The notes under the pieces are model-generated. The model worked only from the letters and a program-made list of their open reading frames with translations, was not told the DNA's origin and ran no database searches. This document shows positions 1 to 9,800 of a DNA stretch of 15,570 nucleotides, piece after piece. The number at the start of each line of letters is the position of its first letter. The first letter of the stretch is position 1. The position numbers were made by a program, and so were the translations under genes. Origin of the DNA: Auxenochlorella pyrenoidosa (lineage: Eukaryota > Chlorophyta > Trebouxiophyceae > Chlorellales > Chlorellaceae); assembly GCA_001430745.1 (NCBI GenBank), contig KQ482030.1, forward strand, positions 156,919 through 172,488, read 5' to 3'.

Positions 1-968
1 ACCCCCCCGCCACGTGTAGTGGCGCAGCCTGTGTAACCCCCAAAGCAAAGCCTGGGCGATTTTTTTCAGTTTTCACCTTTCTTTGTTCAGCTGTGGTCTG
101 TGCATGATTTCATCCAAAATTTGTGCACACGCCCGCCACATGTTGTTACCCTGCCTTCGAAAGTTTTCTAAAGAAAAGCAAAGCGGCTTTTTCACTGTTG
201 CTATGGGCATCGCGCTGGAGCAAGAGCCCAACCTGCAGCACACAGGAAGCCTCGCCTCCCATGTCATGTGGGAGCGCCAGCGCTTGAAGCAATGTAAGGT
301 CCCGCAAGTCAAGAGGCCTGACCCACGGCACTGGCAGGGCAAGGGCACCCGGTTGAATGTGCCAGCGGTGCCGTGATGACCAATCTGCACTCCACCAGCC
401 CCATTGAGGAGAAGCAGAATACATCAACTCATCGGTGCGTAGCTGGAGGCCTCGGTACAGACTTCAGAGTTGCACAGGGAAACAAACTGGATTTAAGCCT
501 CACCGTGGTTGCACAACGGCGGAGTACATCATCGATCAGGCGCCACAACCAGTAACTTCAAACTCGACTCCCATTGTTCTGCCTGCTGACGCCCTTTACC
601 CAAGACAGCGCTGCTTGGCATCAGCTGCATTTGCATGGTGCTCTTCAGGCTTCGCCTGGGCTCGCGTGCAGCGGAGCGGCAGTGGCAGCCAGCGCATCCT
701 TGCATGCGCCGGCAACCAGCCAGGCTTGCTGGGGCAGCATAACTCGGTATCGCCCAGATAATGATGCGTTCAAGGCCTATGCAGCGAGCATTTAGACTAG
801 AGACGCCGGCCCACCTAAGACTGCGAGCATCTGCTTCAGCCAGATTCATCAGCAATCGCAATCACGAGCCAGTCTGATTGTGGATCGCAGCAAGCGACTG
901 GATATGGCGGTCGAAGTGGCTTGCCACAGGAGGTGCGGACTTGCGAGACTCGCACAGTCCAGCCTAGC

Positions 969-983
969 CCGATCCCGGATCGG
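969..983. repeat. Short perfect inverted repeat
   Basis: CCGATCC and GGATCGG form 7-bp arms around a single C. A related GGATCG recurs just downstream near 993-998. This could be a protein-binding palindrome or chance; no role can be assigned. Confidence 0.35.
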
Positions 984-1025
984 TACGCATAGCGGATCGT
1001 GCTGCAAAGTTGGAGTGTGAAGGTC

Positions 1026-1047
1026 GAACGCTCGACGAACGCTCGAC
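1026..1047. repeat. Two-copy tandem 11-mer
   Basis: The 11-base unit GAACGCTCGAC occurs twice in direct succession, perfectly. It lies about 45 bases after the inverted repeat at 969-983, in a stretch without coding sequence. Confidence 0.6.
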
Positions 1048-1787
1048 GTCCCTGGTGCCAGCTATGCCGCCGGCCTGCTCCGCCACGGCGCTGCGACGTA
1101 ACTCTGGTGCTACCAGCGCTGCCACAGCATGCTCGCCCGTTTCAATGCTGATCCAGGCAAGTGAAATGAGGCATGAGTCCCCACTGGAAGCTTTGCAGGG
1201 AGCAAACTGCGCCGGCCGACGCTCCCGTCGCGCGGGGATGTTTGGAGGCGCGGCAGTTAGGTGTTCTGCACAGACCGACCACTGGTGGGCTTTACAGGGT
1301 GGGCAGCAGGGTTTTCAGAAGACATTGAGCATATGGGATGCTAATGTCCAACCCACAGTTGTGAGCATGGTGCGCCGCCCATGCGGTGGCTGTTTGCTGT
1401 CGACACGACTTGTATGACTGATTGACCCACATTCGGTGGGCGCTTGTTTAGTGCATGGCAAGCTGTTTGACACACTGCATGCCTTCGAGAGATCCGGAAA
1501 TGCACGTTTCAGACACCACCGGGCCGTCAGCAGAGTGCACAAGGCAAAGTGGCCACTGGTGGGCTGGCGGTGGCACAGCGTGCAGGGCAGGTTGGAGTCA
1601 AGCGCCTCAGTAGGGACTCCGGGGAGCTTCTGCTGCTCGGAATGGAATATGTTGCAGAGATGCAGATCAATCGTGAGCTGCGCCGGCAGCGCGCTCCCTG
1701 CTGCCCATTCTGGCTGCGCGCTCTGGCTTGGCACTCAAGATTTCGGACCTGCTGCCCGTGCTCGCAGTGATGAATAAAAAGTCGTGT

Positions 1788-1830
1788 CAGACTGATGAAG
1801 CGTGTCGGAGGGACAGCGCGAGTCAGTCTG
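1788..1830. repeat. Stem-loop-forming inverted repeat
   Basis: CAGACTGA at 1788-1795 pairs perfectly with TCAGTCTG at 1823-1830. Within the 27-base loop TGTC and GACA can form a smaller inner stem. It lies about 500 bases upstream of the acyltransferase domain, so it could be part of a transcribed leader or simply chance. No RNA family is recognised. Confidence 0.3.
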
Positions 1831-2308
1831 CGGTGAGCGGGGTGTGCCGGCGCCATCGGCGGGTCGCCTCAGTCTCAATTCAGCAAGCACTGCTCTTCCC
1901 AGCTGTGCCGGCAAGAGATTTAGCTGGCAAGGAAGGATAGTTCACACATGTTGCGCATGTGGGCTTGATCAGCAGCGCTGGAATGCTGGTTGAGCTTCCG
2001 GCAGCCCAGCAGCCAAACATGCCACATCTGTTCTACAGCGCCACCTGCTGCCACAGCTAGCAGATGTGCGGTCAGCCTTGGAGCGCCCCCTAGGACTCTG
2101 GGCACACACAGCGCAGCTGCGCTGCAATCCGGCAGGCTCCCTATGTGGAGCATGGACTCACTGCTTGCGCTCACTTGCCTCGCAGGCTGTTCATGGCCCT
2201 GGCAAGCCCGCTGCGCACGCTGCGCACGGTCCCACTGTGCAGCTTGCCGCCAGCGCCACCGCCGCCACGGTGGCGGGCCCCTCACCTCCCAACCCCGCCC
2301 TTGTGAAC

Positions 2309-4339
2309 ATGCGCTGCCTAGATGGCCTTCGGGCGGCCTCCTGCCTGGCGATCATGCTCTTCCACTGCTGGCAGGGCATGTGGCAGCTGCTGCTGCCTTT
2401 CGAGGTGACGGCGCCGCTGACCCGCGGCCACTGGTTTGTGCGGTGAGCAGAGCAGCTGGGACCTGTGCATGAAGCTGCCTCTAAGGCCTGTGGATGCCCC
2501 GCCTGTGGCCACGCCGGTGCCTGGCGGGCCGCTGCTGCAGCGGTGTCAGGGCGCAGCACGGCTGACCGCATCGGCTTGGTGCCCCCATGCGCCGTGCAGC
2601 ATGGCGACCCTGGCCGGTCCCCTGGGCGTGGAGTTCTTCCTGGTCGCGACCGGCATGCTGGCTGCTTACCAGCTTCTCCCACAGCTGGAAGGGGCCAGCA
2701 CCCGCCAGGCCTCGCCGGCCCGGGCGCCATCCCCCGCCGCGGTCGTGCTGCGCTACTGGCGCCGGCGCGCCGCGCGCATCCTCCCCGCCTACGTGGCTGC
2801 CAACCTGCTGGTGCTGCTGGCCCTGGGCCCGGCCACAGGCCTCACTGTGGAGCAGACGGTCGCCCGAGCGTACAATTATGGCCAGTGCCCGGGCGGGCTG
2901 TGGCGCAACGCCCTCTTCATCACAAACCTGGAGCCCACACAGGGCTGCGGTGAGCTGGGCGGGGCGGCGCGTGCCAGCAGCTGGGTTTGCACTGTGCGTG
3001 CGCTTGCATTCTAAAGCAGGGCCAAGGCAAAGGTGCCTAGCAGCCTATCGGCTGTGCGTGCCACGGCCATGGTCAATCCCCCCCAGCTGTCCGTTTGCCC
3101 AGCACGGCTGCGGTGGCCACGGCAGCAGGCAGTTCAGCATCTGGCGGAAGCAGCAGCAGCACCACCCCTGCCACGGCCAGGCAGCAGCTGGAGCACCAGG
3201 CAAAAGCAGGCCGGCGGCCCAGTTGTGCGCTCACCCCCTTGTGCCCCTTGCCTGTGTTCCCCGGCCTTGCTTTGCAGCCCTGCACCTGTGGTCATTGGCA
3301 GTGCAGGTCCAGTTCTACATTCTGTTCCCCGTCCTGCTGTGCGCGCTGCGCCCCCGTGCCCCGGGCTTCCGCGCCCGCCTGGCCGCCGCGCTTGCGGCCG
3401 CCTTTGCCGCCGGCGTCGCGTGGCGCCTGCGGCTGGCCTTTGGCTTGCCCGCGCTGCACGTGCCGTATGGCGACTCGATGAGGCAGCCCTCTGAGTGGGC
3501 GGCCTTTGTTTCGCTCGCCTCGGCTGCCTACTTCCCCACTGGCGCCCGCCTGCCGGCGCTCGCCCTTGGCGCAGCCCTGGGCCTGGTGCTGCGCTCGCCA
3601 GCGGCCATCAGCTGGCTGCTGCGCAGGTGTGAATGCAGCTGCAGAGCAAACAAAGCGGGGCATACGCTGCTGGGGTCTTGCGACGGTCCCTGATGCCCAT
3701 GGGAGCGCGGCATGCTTCAGCCAGCCGCGTGGACTCTGTTGCTGCCGCAGCCGCCCGCTCCCCTTCCACGCCAGTCACCGCGTGCTGTCAGCACCCCCCC
3801 TGCATGGAACACCCACGTGCACACACGCCAGCTGCTTCCCCCCAACCCTTGCCCCTCCCTGCCACCCTGCGCTGCGCAGGCGCGCGCTGCTGGCGGCGGC
3901 GTCGCTGGGCCTGCAGGCGGCCTTTGCGCACGCGGCGCTGGCCTGGGCGCCGTATGCGCTGCCGGGAGAGGCGGCATGGGCGCCGTTGACCGCGCGCCTG
4001 TACGCCGCCCTGGCATATTGGGGCTCCCCCCTGGCCTCTGGCCTGGTGGCCTGCACCCTGCTGGCCCTGCTGCTGCGCTCCGACCCGCTGCACGCCGCCC
4101 TGGCCTCGGCCCTGGGCTCCCGTGCCTTCACCCACGCCAGCAACCTGTCCTATTCGCTCTACCTGGTGCACGAGCAGGCCCGCCTGTGGGCCCTGCTGCT
4201 GCTGGTCCCCGCAGGCGCGCTGCCCGCCGCGCTGGCCGCCGCCCCCGTGCGCGGCCTGCTGCTGCTGTGGCTGCTCACGCTGGGCGCCGCCCTGCCGTGC
4301 GCCCAGCTGCTGTACACGCTTGTGGAGCGTCGCTTCTAG
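2309..4339 (+). CDS. Acyltransferase_3 / NRF-6-like membrane acyltransferase
   Basis: Likely a multi-pass membrane O-acyltransferase that moves acyl groups onto a lipid or carbohydrate; the substrate cannot be read from sequence. Modelled exons are 2309-2442, 2600-2949, 3278-3626 and 3880-4339, joined in frame by GT-AG introns with splice phases 2, 1 and 2, giving about 430 residues. Family hallmarks: MRCLDGLRAAS at the start of the domain with a helix containing His19 (MLFHCW), GPLGVEFFLVATG (residues 51-63), YWRRRAARILPAY (97-109), WSLAVQVQFYILFP (about 166-179) and LSYSLYLVH (367-375), plus several Ala/Leu-rich membrane helices. The N-terminus is uncertain. ATG 2309 is the only in-frame ATG in its open segment but falls inside the conserved motif, so upstream exons are likely. 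Animal and algal relatives often carry an N-terminal extracellular NRF domain, which I could not find here. Confidence 0.85.
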
Positions 4340-4685
4340 GACGGCTGTTGGGCGCATGCCAGCGGCTGGCCGTCGGCCTGCTTGGCTCAGCTGTATGCAG
4401 CCACGGGCGCACCCGCCTCGACGGCGCCTTGCTGCCTCCACCACTGGGGCACTGAAGGTGGTCACTGATTGGTGACGGCCCGTGCCGGCGCCATTGTACC
4501 GCTTGTTTCCTGAAACTAGCTTTTGAAACCCAAGTCCTGCATTCCTGCATCTGGGGATGCCCCTGCCCCGCTTCCACATGCCTCTCACCCCGACCCCTTA
4601 AGCTTGCCTGCGCTGCCTTGGAGCAGTGTACACACACTCTCCACCTGCTCCAACCGTCAAGCCTCGACGCACCCGACCGTACACT

Positions 4686-4690
4686 TGTAA
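4686..4690 (+). terminator. TGTAA polyadenylation signal
   Basis: TGTAA is the characteristic green-algal polyadenylation signal. It lies about 350 bases after the acyltransferase stop in a local AT-rich patch, and no closer copy was noticed. Confidence 0.6.
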
Positions 4691-4729
4691 TTTTATGCTG
4701 CAAAGTAAAAAGAGACTTTCTGGGCGGTT

Positions 4730-4758
4730 GGCATGGGTGGCATGAGTGGCATTGGCAT
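4730..4758. repeat. Degenerate GGCATGRGT tandem repeat
   Basis: Two 9-base units, GGCATGGGT and GGCATGAGT, are followed by GGCATT and GGCAT. The repeat lies between two genes, with no evident function. Confidence 0.5.
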
Positions 4759-5083
4759 CAAGCACGGCACAGGGCGGCACAGAGCACAGCGTACCACAGC
4801 ATGGAGACCAGCGGCGACTGCAACCCTCAAACTAGGCATATCTCGCATTCTGTTGATCTTTTTTGGCAATTGACACCCCCGGCGCAACCAAGCGGTCGGG
4901 AAGACGGACAGCCGGTTCTGACTCTCACGCTTGCCCACCCCTGGAGCCATCATAGCGTGTTTTCGGACGTGAAGAAAACTTGCGATCACTACAACCGAGC
5001 ACAGGTCGCTGTTCTGAGCCGAGCGGGCGTTGCCACTGCCACCGCTGCTGCCACCGCCGCCGCCAGCCGACAGCACAGCAGCC

Positions 5084-6576
5084 ATGCAGAATTCGCTGCT
5101 GCCAGGTGGAGAACGGGAGCAGTCGTATGACGTGCGCAACACGCTGCCGCCCCCGCCGCACGTCAAGGCGCACAGCCTGCAGACGACGCCTGCAGAGTAC
5201 CGGCGGCACGTGTTTGCCGACGGCATCCCGCCCCGCCCGTCGGGCCTGTTCCCGCCGGGCGATGCCCTGCTGCGCGCGCTGGCCTCCGACCCCCGGCTGC
5301 ACCCCTTTGAGAAGCACCTGCCCGGGGAGGGGTCGTCCTACGAGCGACTGCCGCGCGGCGGGTGGGCCACCGGCGACGCGTGCGCCGCGCGGGGCATGGA
5401 CCTGCGCCTGTTCTACCAGGCACGCTGGGGGGCCCTGCATGGGTGGAGGCGGGCTTGAGTGCGGGCAGACCAAACAGCTGTGTCTGCACAGAAGAGCGCC
5501 AAATTAGGGGTTACGCAGCCATGTCATTCCTGCGTCGGCAGTCATGCTTCCTTTTCAGGGGCATGTCTGCTGCCTGCTGCCAACCCCCACCGCAGCTGTT
5601 GTTTAGGACCCCCACCACCCACTTCTGCTCCCTGCGCCGTGCAGGATCCCGCTGCAGGCGAGCCCTTTGGCACCATCCGCGGCGCTGTGCGCTTTGGCGA
5701 CGGCGCCGCCATCGGGGATGGCTACTATATGAGCGCTCATGGTGGCAGCATTGAGACGGCGCTGGACGAGGCAACAGCAGAGCTAGTGAGCCAGTGGGGA
5801 ACAGGGCGGCCGAGGGGCTGGGCAGCTGGGGGACGGCACAGCAACAGGCCGAGCGCTGTTTTTCTGCCTGCGTTGGCGTGGGTGTGGAGCTGCAGGGGTG
5901 TGGTGGCCGATGGGATCATCTGTGCTTGTCCCTCATAAAGGGGTGCAAGCCGCAAGCTGTCGCATATGTTGATGTCGTGCATCTGTGGTGGTCCTAGTGT
6001 CATATGCCTGTTTAGAAAGAGACGCTGCCCCCCACCCCACCCCACCCCACCCCACCCACCCCCCACCGAGCCACCCACAGTCGAAGCTGGAGTTCTCGCC
6101 GCTGGTCACCACGAGGGAGGCCTCCTTCCACCTGCTGAAGCCTGTGCCCCTGCACCGCAGCCTGCTCATCACCTGCCACATCAAGGCAAGCAGTGGCTTA
6201 AGGAGCTTGTCCGGGCGCACGCCTGCCTGCGGTACATGGCTGTTTGCAGGCACGGAAACAGGCAGCGCAGCCATGCTTTGCCGATGGCACGCTGCAAAAA
6301 CAAGAAGATACAATCCCGCCAGTGCAATCTGCCAGCTGGCGTCCTGCCGCATCCGCCAGAGCTTCAACTTGCACCCTGTGCACCCTGCGCAACCTGCAGG
6401 AGCAGCGCGGCATCCGCTGCTATGTCGAGGGGACCATCCAGGACTGGCCAGGCGAGGGCGGCAGCAACGGCAGCAGCTCCGGTGGCTACGGCGGCTTTGC
6501 GGCACAGCAGGGGGCGTATGCCAACTGCAGCGCGCTGTTGATCAACATCCGCGACTGGCTGCAGCGCCTGGGGTGA
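5084..6576 (+). CDS. HotDog-fold acyl-CoA thioesterase (THEM4/PaaI-like)
   Basis: Predicted to hydrolyse acyl-CoA thioesters. Exons are 5084-5419, 5645-5785, 6081-6185 and 6400-6576, all joined at phase 0, giving 252 residues. The domain begins near residue 113. SAHGGSIETALDEATAEL carries the conserved HGG (His144) and acidic residues (Asp153, Glu154) expected at a HotDog active site. The strand segments SFHLLKPVPLHRSLLI and RGIRCYVEGTIQD follow in family order. The first 110 or so residues resemble no domain I know, apart from a THEM-like approach to the fold. A Gly/Ser-rich insertion occupies about 212-233. Introns 1 and 3 start with GC (CAG|GCACGC and AAG|GCAAGC); no GT donor in the right phase keeps the frame at intron 1. 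ATG 5084 has a good context (GCCATGC). Cell compartment is unknown: no clear transit peptide is seen. Confidence 0.85.
6028..6067. repeat. (CCCCA)n tract before a splice acceptor
   Basis: Forty bases contain only C and A, in CCCCA units with C6 at both ends. The tract lies in thioesterase intron 2 and ends 13 bases before its AG acceptor at 6079-6080. The complementary strand has eight G-runs of three or more, enough for a G-quadruplex; the transcript strand is C-rich and may serve as the pyrimidine tract. Confidence 0.85.
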
Positions 6577-6898
6577 CGGGCGCGAGTGCGCGCAGACGCC
6601 CCGGGGCAGGCCCGCCGTGACGACAATGCTTCTGCCAGCAGACCCCCGATATTTCTGCTGCTTCCATCACAACTGTTATTTTTGATTTGAAATATCATAG
6701 GTAGCAATTACAGCACGAGTCGAGAGAGAGGGTGGAAAGGGGGTGGGAGTCGAGAGGAGATGGGGAGGCACCATGGCGGCGCTGCGCACGATATGCATCT
6801 TTGAAGGCCCAGACGAAAAACGCGGGCTTTCATAGCGTTATATCTTGACCTGTGGTGCGCAACACTCGAGCCTGATCTGCCCCAGACCCCGGGAAGCC
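6577..6898. promoter_or_regulatory. Thioesterase 3' UTR and S2 promoter region
   Basis: This 322-bp gap must hold the thioesterase 3' end and the S2 promoter. There is no exact TGTAA on the + strand; the AT-rich patch near 6670-6710 is the likely 3'-end region. A purine tract of GAGAGAG and GGGG blocks runs from 6722 to about 6768, about 130-180 bases before the S2 ATG. A TATA-like GTTATATCTT sits at 6837-6846, about 55 bases before the ATG. The promoter elements are suggestions only. Confidence 0.4.
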
Positions 6899-9800
6899 AT
6901 GGCAGCAGAGGGCGGCGCACCTGCAGCGGTGGATGGCCCACCAAAGCGCCCTCGGATGGGCGCACCCGGGCCGGGCGGCACACGTGGAGGCTTTGGGCGC
7001 GGATTCGGCGGGCACGCAGGGCCACCGGGTTGGGCAGGGCGGACGCCTCGTAACACAGAAAGTTCTAGGCAGAAAGGGCGCTCCCACTCTCGTGGAGGAT
7101 CCTACTGAAGCAGGGGCAGCGTATGCAGCGGGTTGCGGGCGAGCTTGCAAGCACTGCAGGGAGGGGCGAGCGCTGCACCGCTGCTGGCCTCGCTGAGTGC
7201 CTGCCTCTCTTGCCAAAGCCATCAATGTCCTCTGTTTGGCTGCAGTCACGGCCGTGGCGACCGTGGCTTTCGTGGCAGGGGCCGTGGCAGGTGAAGGGGT
7301 GGGACAGGGGACCTTTTGAGCAGCCGCTCGCTTGACGCTGCCGCCGCTGCTGCCATCACAGCTGCAGCCCTCGCAGCAGCTGGCTCTGTCGGAATCTGCA
7401 TCAGCAACTCTGTGCTGCCTCAAGCCCCTTGGATCGCAAGCCTGCCGCACAAAACTGGTGACCTCCCCCCTGCCAGGCGCGACGAGGGCGAGGAGAAGTG
7501 GATCCCCTCCACCAAGCTGGGCCGGCTGGTGCAGCAGGTGGGTGCTCCACAGCAGGCTGGAGGCAGAAGGACAGCGTTGGTCCGCAGTGTGCGACGAGAT
7601 CAGCTTGGGCACGGGATATATTCGATGCGCGGTGTGGAGAGGGTGGGCAGTGGGTCATGCAGTGCTTTACATGCTGGCCGTCTCCGAGCTCAGCAGCCTG
7701 CCATCAGATCCGCCCGCCTGGGCACTCGCCTTGCACAACTGGGCGGCGCTGCTGCCTGGAATGGTTGCCTGCCGCCCCCCTCGCCCCCCGCAGGGCCAGG
7801 TCCGCAGCCTGGAGCAGATCTTCCTCTTCTCGCTGCCAGTCAAGGAATACCAGGTGGAGGGTTGACCGCACAGCTGGGGGGCTGGGGCGCATGAAAGCGC
7901 AGGCCACACAGCTGGTAGCTATAGCCGACCGGCGCTGGCGCTGCGCGCAGGCGGTGCCAGTGTGACTGCACCGCCGGCTGCAGGGGGGGCCTGCGGTGTG
8001 GGCGGCCCTGCGCGAGGGGGGACGCTCCTGTTGAGGACACCCAATTCAGAGCAAGAGCGGCTTGCGTGCGCGCACGCCCTCACCGCGCTGCCTGCCCTGC
8101 CCTCAGCAGATCATCGACCACTTTCTGGGGTGCAGCCTGAAGGACGAGGTCATGAAGATCCTGCCTGTGCGAGCCAGCTGCCGGTGCAGGGGGCGGCTTG
8201 CTAGCTTGCTAGCTGGCTGGCTGGCTGGCTGGCTGGCACACCCGTCTCAGTCGAAAGAGCGCTGCGGAGGGGACGAGCCCGCTGGCGCCCGGGCCATGCG
8301 CGGGCTGCCTGCATGCTGGTGCGCCTTGTGCAGGAGCGGAGCAGCGCCGCCATAGAGCATGCCGATGCCAGCTTGCCGGCCAGGCATGCGGGGCTCCCTG
8401 CCAAGCAGGTCCAGAAGATGACGCGCGCGGGGCAGCGCACGCGCATGAAGGTGAGCGGGCGGCCCGGCGGGCCCGGGCCTGTTTGGCCTGGGCTGCTGCC
8501 TACCACGGGCACGGCCTGCTCCCCATCACAGCAGTGCCAGCAGTTGGGCTAGAGGACCCGGACAGCCTGCCAGGCAAACCCCCACCCTTGCTCGACGCCT
8601 GTAATCATTCCATCACACAAACATCACTCCCCAGCTTGGCCCTTACTCCTGGATGCAGGCCTTTGTGTGCGTTGGCGACTACAACGGACACATTGGCCTG
8701 GGTGCGTTCGGCAGCCTGCCGCCAGCGCGCTTGAAACTGCGTCCCAACCAGTAGCCTGCTGCCTGGGGCCGGCAGGGCGCACTTTGCCAGCCCCAGTCTC
8801 TTCCAGCGCCTGCTCCAGCTCAGCTGCTGGCATGCCAAGGCACTCCAAAGCACTCACAACAGCTCAAGCAGCAGGGTGTATGCACATGTAACCAAGTGTC
8901 GCTCCTTGCGTGACGCTGCTCTCGCCGCGACTGCTGCTGCCGGCAGCTGACTGCCGCTGCTGCAATCTGCTGCCGACTGCCTTTGCTGGCTGCTGCAGGG
9001 GTCAAGGTGGCCAAGGAGGTGGCAACAGCCGTCCGTGGTGAGCGCCGCCCCTGCCCGCGCTCCCGGCCCTGCATGCCTGCGCCCGCCCCCCCCCCCCCCC
9101 CGCCCCCGCAGCCTCTGCCTTCAGGCATATTGCATGGGGAGACGCTGCTGATGGGTCCCTCTGCGACGCCCATGCAGGCGCCATCATCCTGGCCAAGCTC
9201 AGCCTGGTGCCTGTGCGGCGCAGCTACTGGTGAGCACCCCCCTCCGCCCCGGGACTGCTGTGACCATGCTGGGCACGCTGGGCGCTATGGGGTGGCCAGG
9301 GCAAGGAGCCGCAGCAGCTGTGTCACGGCAAGGGGCCACCTGCGCCCTTCTGCACTGCCACATTGCCCCTCTGCGTCAAGCCAAGGCATCCCTCCCCTTC
9401 CCACCTGGCCTGAACGCTCTTCAGGGGCAACAAGATTGGAGCGGTGCGTGCTTTGGGCTTGCGTGTCTCCCTGTGCAGGGTGTGCGGGCAGGGTCGTGAG
9501 AGCATGCACCTGCAACTGGACTGGTGGGCCTGGTCGTTGCTTGCCTGCTCCTCGTCTGTGCAACTGACTCCCACCTGCCGCTTGGTTGGCAACTTCCCGC
9601 TGCAGGTGCACACAGTTCCAACCAAGGTTACTCACAGGGGTACCATCCGTGGCGAGCACACACCTGCAGCAGTCGCTGGCGCCTGCTGGCAGTTCTCTGC
9701 CAACACCCTGCCGATGCCCCGGCTCGTTTTGCCGCGCCGCACCAGCCCTGCTCATTTGCCTCTTTATTGACAGCCAGCCTCCCGCTCTTGCAGTCCACCG

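Larger units (their letters stand above)
1..2308. other. Left flank without a supportable gene
   Basis: I see no recognisable protein or RNA gene here. The open frames on both strands are short, have no family resemblance, and lack the strong GC3 bias of the exons further right. Roughly the first 900 bases are visibly less GC-rich than the genes. A TGTAA at 32-36 could be the polyadenylation signal of a gene ending left of the window. A splice-acceptor-like CAG near 2182-2184 sits upstream of the acyltransferase domain, so the right part may hold introns, 5' exons or the promoter of that gene. Small repeats are listed separately. Confidence 0.5.
4340..5083. other. 3' UTR of acyltransferase and promoter/leader of thioesterase
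   Basis: No gene is seen. The left part, to about 4700, is probably the acyltransferase 3' UTR and ends near a TGTAA signal. The right part should hold the promoter and 5' leader of the thioesterase gene, including a CCGCCG-rich stretch just before its ATG. A short degenerate tandem repeat of GGCATGRGT lies at 4730-4758. Confidence 0.55.

Noticed and set aside
3788..4588. Long minus-strand open frame (266 codons)
   Set aside because: It is antisense to acyltransferase exon 4, where high GC removes stop codons. Its Arg/Gln/Gly-rich translation resembles no family, while the + strand has conserved membrane motifs.
5420..5458. Reading thioesterase exon 1 through to the stop at 5456
   Set aside because: That would separate the N-terminal part from the HGG-containing domain. 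A phase-0 GC donor at 5420 joins them in frame.
6830..7612. Minus-strand open frame (260 codons) over the S2 5' end
   Set aside because: It covers S2 exons 1-3 and their introns in antisense, is low in complexity and has no recognisable domain.
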